This document shows, piece by piece, positions 17,368 to 19,501 of a stretch of DNA of 19,501 bases. This DNA is from Bacteroidales bacterium UBA4295 (lineage in GTDB: Bacteria; Bacteroidota; Bacteroidia; Bacteroidales; Paludibacteraceae): NCBI GenBank assembly GCA_002395805.1, contig DGVB01000032.1, positions 1 to 19,501 of the forward strand. Direction: 5' to 3'. Below the pieces are notes generated by a model. It searched no databases. It had not been told where the DNA came from and saw nothing but the letters and a program-made list of their open reading frames with translations. Position 1 is the first letter of the stretch, and each line of letters begins with the position of its first letter. A program made the position numbers and the translations under genes.

Positions 17368-17411
17368 TTAAGTACTGGTTAAGTGCTGGTCAAGTACTGG
17401 TCAGGTGCTTA
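17368..17411 (-). repeat. 11-base imperfect tandem repeat between rdgB and porZ
   Basis: On the plus strand: TTAAGTACTGG, TTAAGTGCTGG, TCAAGTACTGG, TCAGGTGCTTA. The last copy contains the rdgB stop codon (17409-17411), and the array ends 16 bases before the porZ ATG. Eleven bases is about one helical turn and is not a multiple of three. Confidence 0.7.
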
Positions 17412-18086
17412 AATAAAACTCTTTTTTAATACCTTTACCAATTCCTCTACGGCGCGTGCGCGGTGGCTGATTTGGTTCTTTATTTCTGCCGGCAATTCGC
17501 CGAAGGTCTTGTCATATCCTTCCGGAATAAACACCGGGTCGTAACCGAATCCTCCTTCGCCAAACTCTTGCTCTGCGATTCTGCCACGTACAATACCTTC
17601 TACCTGCGTCGTCTCTCCCTTGCGGATAAGCGTGATCACCGTGCGGAACTGACATCCTCTGTCTTCTTTCCCTTCCAGTTCCCGAAGCGCTTTCGCTCGG
17701 TTGCAGTGGAAAGTCAGCATCTCGTCTGTCATTCCTTTCTCTTTAGGGAGAGTTAGGGTCGGCTCTAGTTTGTACCATCTCGCCGTATATACTCCTGGCT
17801 CGCCGCATAAGGCATTGATTTCCAAACCCGTATCATCCGCAAACACGCCGTCTATCATCAATCCACCATTCCCACCATTAAGCGCAGCGTCACCATTCCC
17901 ACCATTAATAAACTCCCATACCGCCTCGGATTTTATCGCGCTGTTCTCTTCCAGCGTCGTGCCGGTTTCGTCTATCTCGTGCTCAAAACCGATCTCCCGA
18001 AGACTCAGCACTTCCACGCCTGCCGGCATCATAGCCCGCACTTCCTCTAACTTATGCGCGTTATTGCTCGCAAATACTAATCTCAT
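17409..18086 (-). CDS. rdgB: XTP/dITP diphosphatase (RdgB/HAM1) with two insertions
   Basis: Hydrolyses dITP, ITP and XTP to monophosphates and pyrophosphate, keeping deaminated purines out of DNA. Core motifs: FASNNAHKLEEV (5-16), ETGTTLEENSAIK (40-52), FADDTGLEINALCGEPGVYTARW (from 82), FRTVITLI, FGYDPVFIPEG (180-190) and SHRARA (207-212). The start is set at ATG 18086, where the family begins (MRLVFASNN) behind a purine-rich AGGAAAGAGG. The longer frame from 18116 only translates the heptamer repeat. At 225 residues it is about 30 longer than typical homologues. The excess is in two places: a Gly/Asn-rich segment at 60-79, and KLEPTLTLPKEKG near 106-118. Both lie outside the catalytic motifs. 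Confidence 0.92.
   Translation of the reverse strand: MRLVFASNNAHKLEEVRAMMPAGVEVLSLREIGFEHEIDETGTTLEENSAIKSEAVWEFINGGNGDAALNGGNGGLMIDGVFADDTGLEINALCGEPGVYTARWYKLEPTLTLPKEKGMTDEMLTFHCNRAKALRELEGKEDRGCQFRTVITLIRKGETTQVEGIVRGRIAEQEFGEGGFGYDPVFIPEGYDKTFGELPAEIKNQISHRARAVEELVKVLKKSFI
17864..17907 (-). repeat. Spaced direct repeat inside rdgB
   Basis: A 17-base sequence, CACCATTCCCACCATTA on the plus strand, occurs at 17864-17880 and exactly again at 17891-17907, 27 bases apart. It keeps the reading frame and encodes the two NGGNG segments of the first RdgB insertion. Confidence 0.8.
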
Positions 18087-18090
18087 ACCT

Positions 18091-18143
18091 CTTTCCTTTC
18101 TCCTTTCACCTTTCACTTTTCACCTTTCCCCTTTCACTTCACC
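18091..18143 (-). repeat. 7-base purine-rich tandem repeat before rdgB
   Basis: On the plus strand CTTTCAC and close variants (TTTTCAC, CTTTCCC) recur about seven times with period 7. Read as mRNA this is a GTGAAAG series that supplies several AAAGG-type ribosome-binding sequences ahead of the rdgB ATG. The array runs over the stop codon of the DUF2147 gene (18134-18136). Confidence 0.65.
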
Positions 18144-18565
18144 CAGGTTTGATTGCGTCCTAAAAAACCGCGTTTGTCCAGACTGCCGCGCAGCACAAGC
18201 TTGCCGTCTTTCAGGTATATCTTGCCGTAATAGAACTTACCGCTCTCCGGGTCCAGCACTTTGCCGCCTACCAGTTGTCCGTCCTCGGCTTTCATGCCGC
18301 GGATAATCACCAGACCTTCTATCGGAGCATTGTGATCTTCCCCTTTGCATTCCTCGCATTTCAAATCCAACTCCTGATACATCAGCATCTTGCTGATTTT
18401 GCCGTAGTACAAACCGTCGCTGCCTTTGTATATCGTTACTACAGACCTTTTCTCGCCGGTCTTGTCATCTACGGTCTTCCAGTCGCCTAAAATAGCGCTC
18501 AACTGTGCACTCGCGCTCACACTCATTACCAGCGCCAGCAGCGCTAAAAGAATTCTACTTCTCAT
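18134..18565 (-). CDS. DUF2147 family secreted protein
   Basis: The 143-residue protein has a Sec signal peptide (MRSRILLALLALVMSVSASAQ, cleavage near residue 21). The mature part shows the DUF2147 pattern: ILGDWKTVDDKTGEKRSVVTIYK, LYYGKISKM, the Cys pair CEEC, VLDPESGKFYYGKIYL and LVLRGSL near the end. The domain is beta-rich and its function is unknown. ATG 18565 is chosen because the signal peptide starts there; the upstream in-frame ATG at 18589 overlaps the -7 promoter element. It is the first gene of the minus-strand unit continuing to rdgB and porZ. Its cysteines could form a disulfide in the periplasm. Confidence 0.85.
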   Translation of the reverse strand: MRSRILLALLALVMSVSASAQLSAILGDWKTVDDKTGEKRSVVTIYKGSDGLYYGKISKMLMYQELDLKCEECKGEDHNAPIEGLVIIRGMKAEDGQLVGGKVLDPESGKFYYGKIYLKDGKLVLRGSLDKRGFLGRNQTWVK

Positions 18566-18586
18566 CTTTTGACACAATTTAGACCG

Positions 18587-18617
18587 CAAAATTACTATAA
18601 AAAATCCGAATATTCAA
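18587..18617 (-). promoter_or_regulatory. Promoter of the DUF2147-rdgB-porZ unit
   Basis: On the minus strand TTG (18617-18615), 20 bases, TAATTTTG (18594-18587) fit the Bacteroidota consensus. It lies 21 bases before the DUF2147 ATG and is back to back with the tRNA promoter, about 38 bases away. Confidence 0.8.
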
Positions 18618-18653
18618 GGAAAATCACTTTTTTTTGCATTTTTTTGCTGAAAA

Positions 18654-18699
18654 ATTTGGTCAATTCAAAAAAAAGCAGTACTTTTGCACCCGCTTTTGA
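18654..18699 (+). promoter_or_regulatory. tRNA operon promoter (first copy of a stable-RNA promoter repeat)
   Basis: TTTG (18655-18658), 20 bases, TACTTTTG (18679-18686). The surrounding 46 bases match 19270-19315 at 43 positions, with the same GGTCAATTC and A8 spacer and the same CGCTTTTGA after the start site. An A/T-rich upstream stretch (18627-18654) may help polymerase binding. The tRNA precursor would carry a leader of about 90 bases with several small inverted repeats and no gene. Confidence 0.85.
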
Positions 18700-18786
18700 T
18701 CGAGAACGCTCGTTCGAGAAAAATGAACGCTTTAAGCGCTTTCGGATGAAGAGAGCATTTGATCTTTATTTTAGAGTCAAAAAGTT

Positions 18787-18859
<73 letters not shown>

Positions 18860-18869
18860 CTTTTTTTTT

Positions 18870-18951
18870 GCCCAGATGGCGGAATTGGTAGACGCGTGCG
18901 TTTCAGGTGCGCATGCCGCGAGGTGTGCAGGTTCGAGTCCTGTTCTGGGCA
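18870..18951 (+). tRNA. tRNA-Leu (CAG)
   Basis: 82 bases, class II with a long variable arm. The acceptor GCCCAGA pairs with TCTGGGC; the anticodon stem GTGCG/TGCGC holds the loop TTTCAGG with anticodon CAG; the T loop is TTCGAGT and the discriminator A. CCA is not encoded. It lies ten bases after tRNA-Gly. Confidence 0.94.
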
Positions 18952-18952
18952 C

Positions 18953-19036
18953 GCGCAGGTGGTGAAATTGGTATACACGCTACTTTGAGGGGGTAGTGGT
19001 CGCAAGATCGTGTGAGTTCGAGTCTCATCCTGCGCA
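18953..19036 (+). tRNA. tRNA-Leu (GAG)
   Basis: 84 bases, class II. The acceptor GCGCAGG pairs with CCTGCGC; the anticodon stem CTACT/GGTAG holds TTGAGGG with anticodon GAG; a long variable arm (TGGTCGCAAGATCGT region) and T loop TTCGAGT follow. The discriminator is A and CCA is not encoded. A single base separates it from tRNA-Leu(CAG). Confidence 0.93.
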
Positions 19037-19037
19037 C

Positions 19038-19075
19038 AAGAGAGGTGTTCTTCGGAATACCTCTCTTTTTTTTTT
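19038..19075 (+). terminator. Terminator of the tRNA operon (UUCG tetraloop)
   Basis: GAGAGGTGTTC (19040-19050) pairs with GAATACCTCTC (19055-19065), one G-U pair, around a TTCG loop closed by C-G. It is flanked by AA and ten T (19066-19075). The C(UUCG)G loop is exceptionally stable. Confidence 0.93.
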
Positions 19076-19092
19076 ATTACCTATTATGCGCG

Positions 19093-19131
19093 CGCGTGCG
19101 CGTTCCTTATTATATATAATACGCGTGCGTG
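19093..19131. repeat. Nested inverted repeat with alternating GC arms
   Basis: CGCGTGCGCGT (19093-19103) can pair with ACGCGTGCGTG (19121-19131), eight Watson-Crick and three G-T pairs. Between them sits a perfect 12-base AT palindrome, ATTATATATAAT (19109-19120). The left arm extends into an alternating purine-pyrimidine run from 19087. Confidence 0.55.
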
Positions 19132-19269
19132 AGTAGATGCGGAATGCCGTTTTTCCCTCTCTAATACAGATTCACCCAAAATAACCTGATTTTTTTGTAT
19201 TTTTACTACCGTTGAAAATCAACAAGTTACAAAGAAAGTGCATTTTTTATGCATTTTTTTTGCAAAAAT

Positions 19270-19315
19270 ATTTGGTCAATTCAAAAAAAAGCTGTACCTT
19301 TGCACTCGCTTTTGA
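19270..19315 (+). promoter_or_regulatory. Second stable-RNA promoter, probable rRNA operon promoter
   Basis: TTTG (19271-19274), 20 bases, TACCTTTG (19295-19302), in a 46-base block differing at three positions from the tRNA promoter. The sequence upstream repeats GCATTTTTT and T-tract elements, as it does before the tRNA promoter. No protein start follows, so the product should be a structural RNA. Confidence 0.8.
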
Positions 19316-19501
19316 GAAACAAGTGTGTTTCGATTTTCTACCGGAGGCCCGGACATTAAAAATCAGAATCTTCCATGAAGGTCCTAATTTTTTTGCGCCA
19401 AACCGAACGGAGACAAGCAAATTGAAAGATTGATACAATTAGTGTAGTACAAGAACTGAAATAGGTTCCCTAAAATTTCTACACTTGATAAATTCGATTA
19501 T
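19309..19501 (+). other. Structured RNA leader, probably upstream of 16S rRNA
   Basis: No credible reading frame exists in these 193 bases. Features seen are CCGG-AGGC-CCGG (19342-19353 region), GGAC/GTCC with an inner CTTC-CAT-GAAG hairpin followed by TAATTTTTTT (about 19352-19394), and AGTGTAG (19441-19447) pairing with CTACACT (19479-19485) around an inner GAAC/GTTC stem. The last bases (AAATTCGATTAT) look like sequence just before the GAAGAGTTTGATC start of Bacteroidales 16S rRNA. This is inferred from the promoter type and from memory of such leaders. Confidence 0.45.

Larger units (their letters stand above)
19037..19501. other. Non-coding stretch to the window end
   Basis: No protein gene is supported in these 465 bases. 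They hold, in order, the tRNA operon terminator, a GC/AT inverted repeat (19093-19131), an A/T-rich upstream region, the second stable-RNA promoter (19270-19315) and a structured leader. Confidence 0.75.

Noticed and set aside
18087..18116. Ten-residue extension of RdgB (MKGERRKERG)
   Set aside because: It is a translation of the heptamer repeat; the conserved family start is at 18086 behind a good ribosome binding sequence.

Overview
The window looks like chromosomal DNA of a member of the Bacteroidota, most likely order Bacteroidales. The reasons are: several promoters of the Bacteroidota type (TTG or TTTG, 20 bases, TAnnTTTG) at 903-934, 5728-5758, 18587-18617, 18655-18686 and 19271-19302; Bacteroidota-type protein families (PorZ with a type IX secretion C-terminal domain, a long nucleoside kinase with a TGS-like N-terminus, a DUF2147 protein, a short secreted TonB-C protein); weak Shine-Dalgarno sequences; and tRNA genes without an encoded CCA. 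The genus cannot be read from the sequence.

Layout. Bases 2-175 are the tail of a probable MBL-fold hydrolase. An Hsp20 chaperone follows (381-827), behind a strikingly good sigma-54 promoter (268-282) and closed by an intrinsic terminator. From a housekeeping promoter at 903-934 runs a redox cluster: a nitroreductase lipoprotein, a flavoprotein with an iron-sulfur-type cysteine motif, a shortened YdeI-family protein and an aldo/keto reductase (958-3375). Next come a small secreted TonB-C protein, a lipoprotein of unknown function and a small basic protein of unknown function (3428-5661).

From 5837 to 13262 seven genes run in the same direction with gaps of at most 51 bases or small overlaps: gyrB, a LOG-family protein, a protein with helical repeats and a GH16-like domain, kdsA, a nucleoside kinase, a SPOR-domain protein and folE. 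They may form one long transcription unit. A bidirectional terminator (13264-13294) separates them from the opposite-strand unit DUF2147 - rdgB - porZ (18565 down to 13293).

The porZ-like gene is the most unusual item. It encodes 1352 residues and holds two complete-looking PorZ modules in tandem, only the second followed by the type IX sorting domain. The product would act at the outer-membrane attachment complex of the type IX secretion system. The right end carries a tRNA operon (Gly-GCC, Leu-CAG, Leu-GAG), a UUCG-loop terminator, a GC/AT inverted repeat, and a second promoter almost identical to the tRNA promoter. The structured leader after it probably belongs to an rRNA operon whose 16S gene would start just beyond the window.

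A second theme is a set of very short imperfect tandem repeats (period 7, 9 or 11, about four or more copies) sitting in the small gaps between genes, often running over the stop codon of the upstream gene: 299-334, 8337-8364, 10502-10537, 12257-12283, 17368-17411 and 18091-18143. RdgB also carries two in-frame insertions, one of them built from a 27-base spaced repeat. No CRISPR array, transposase, integrase or phage gene was seen.
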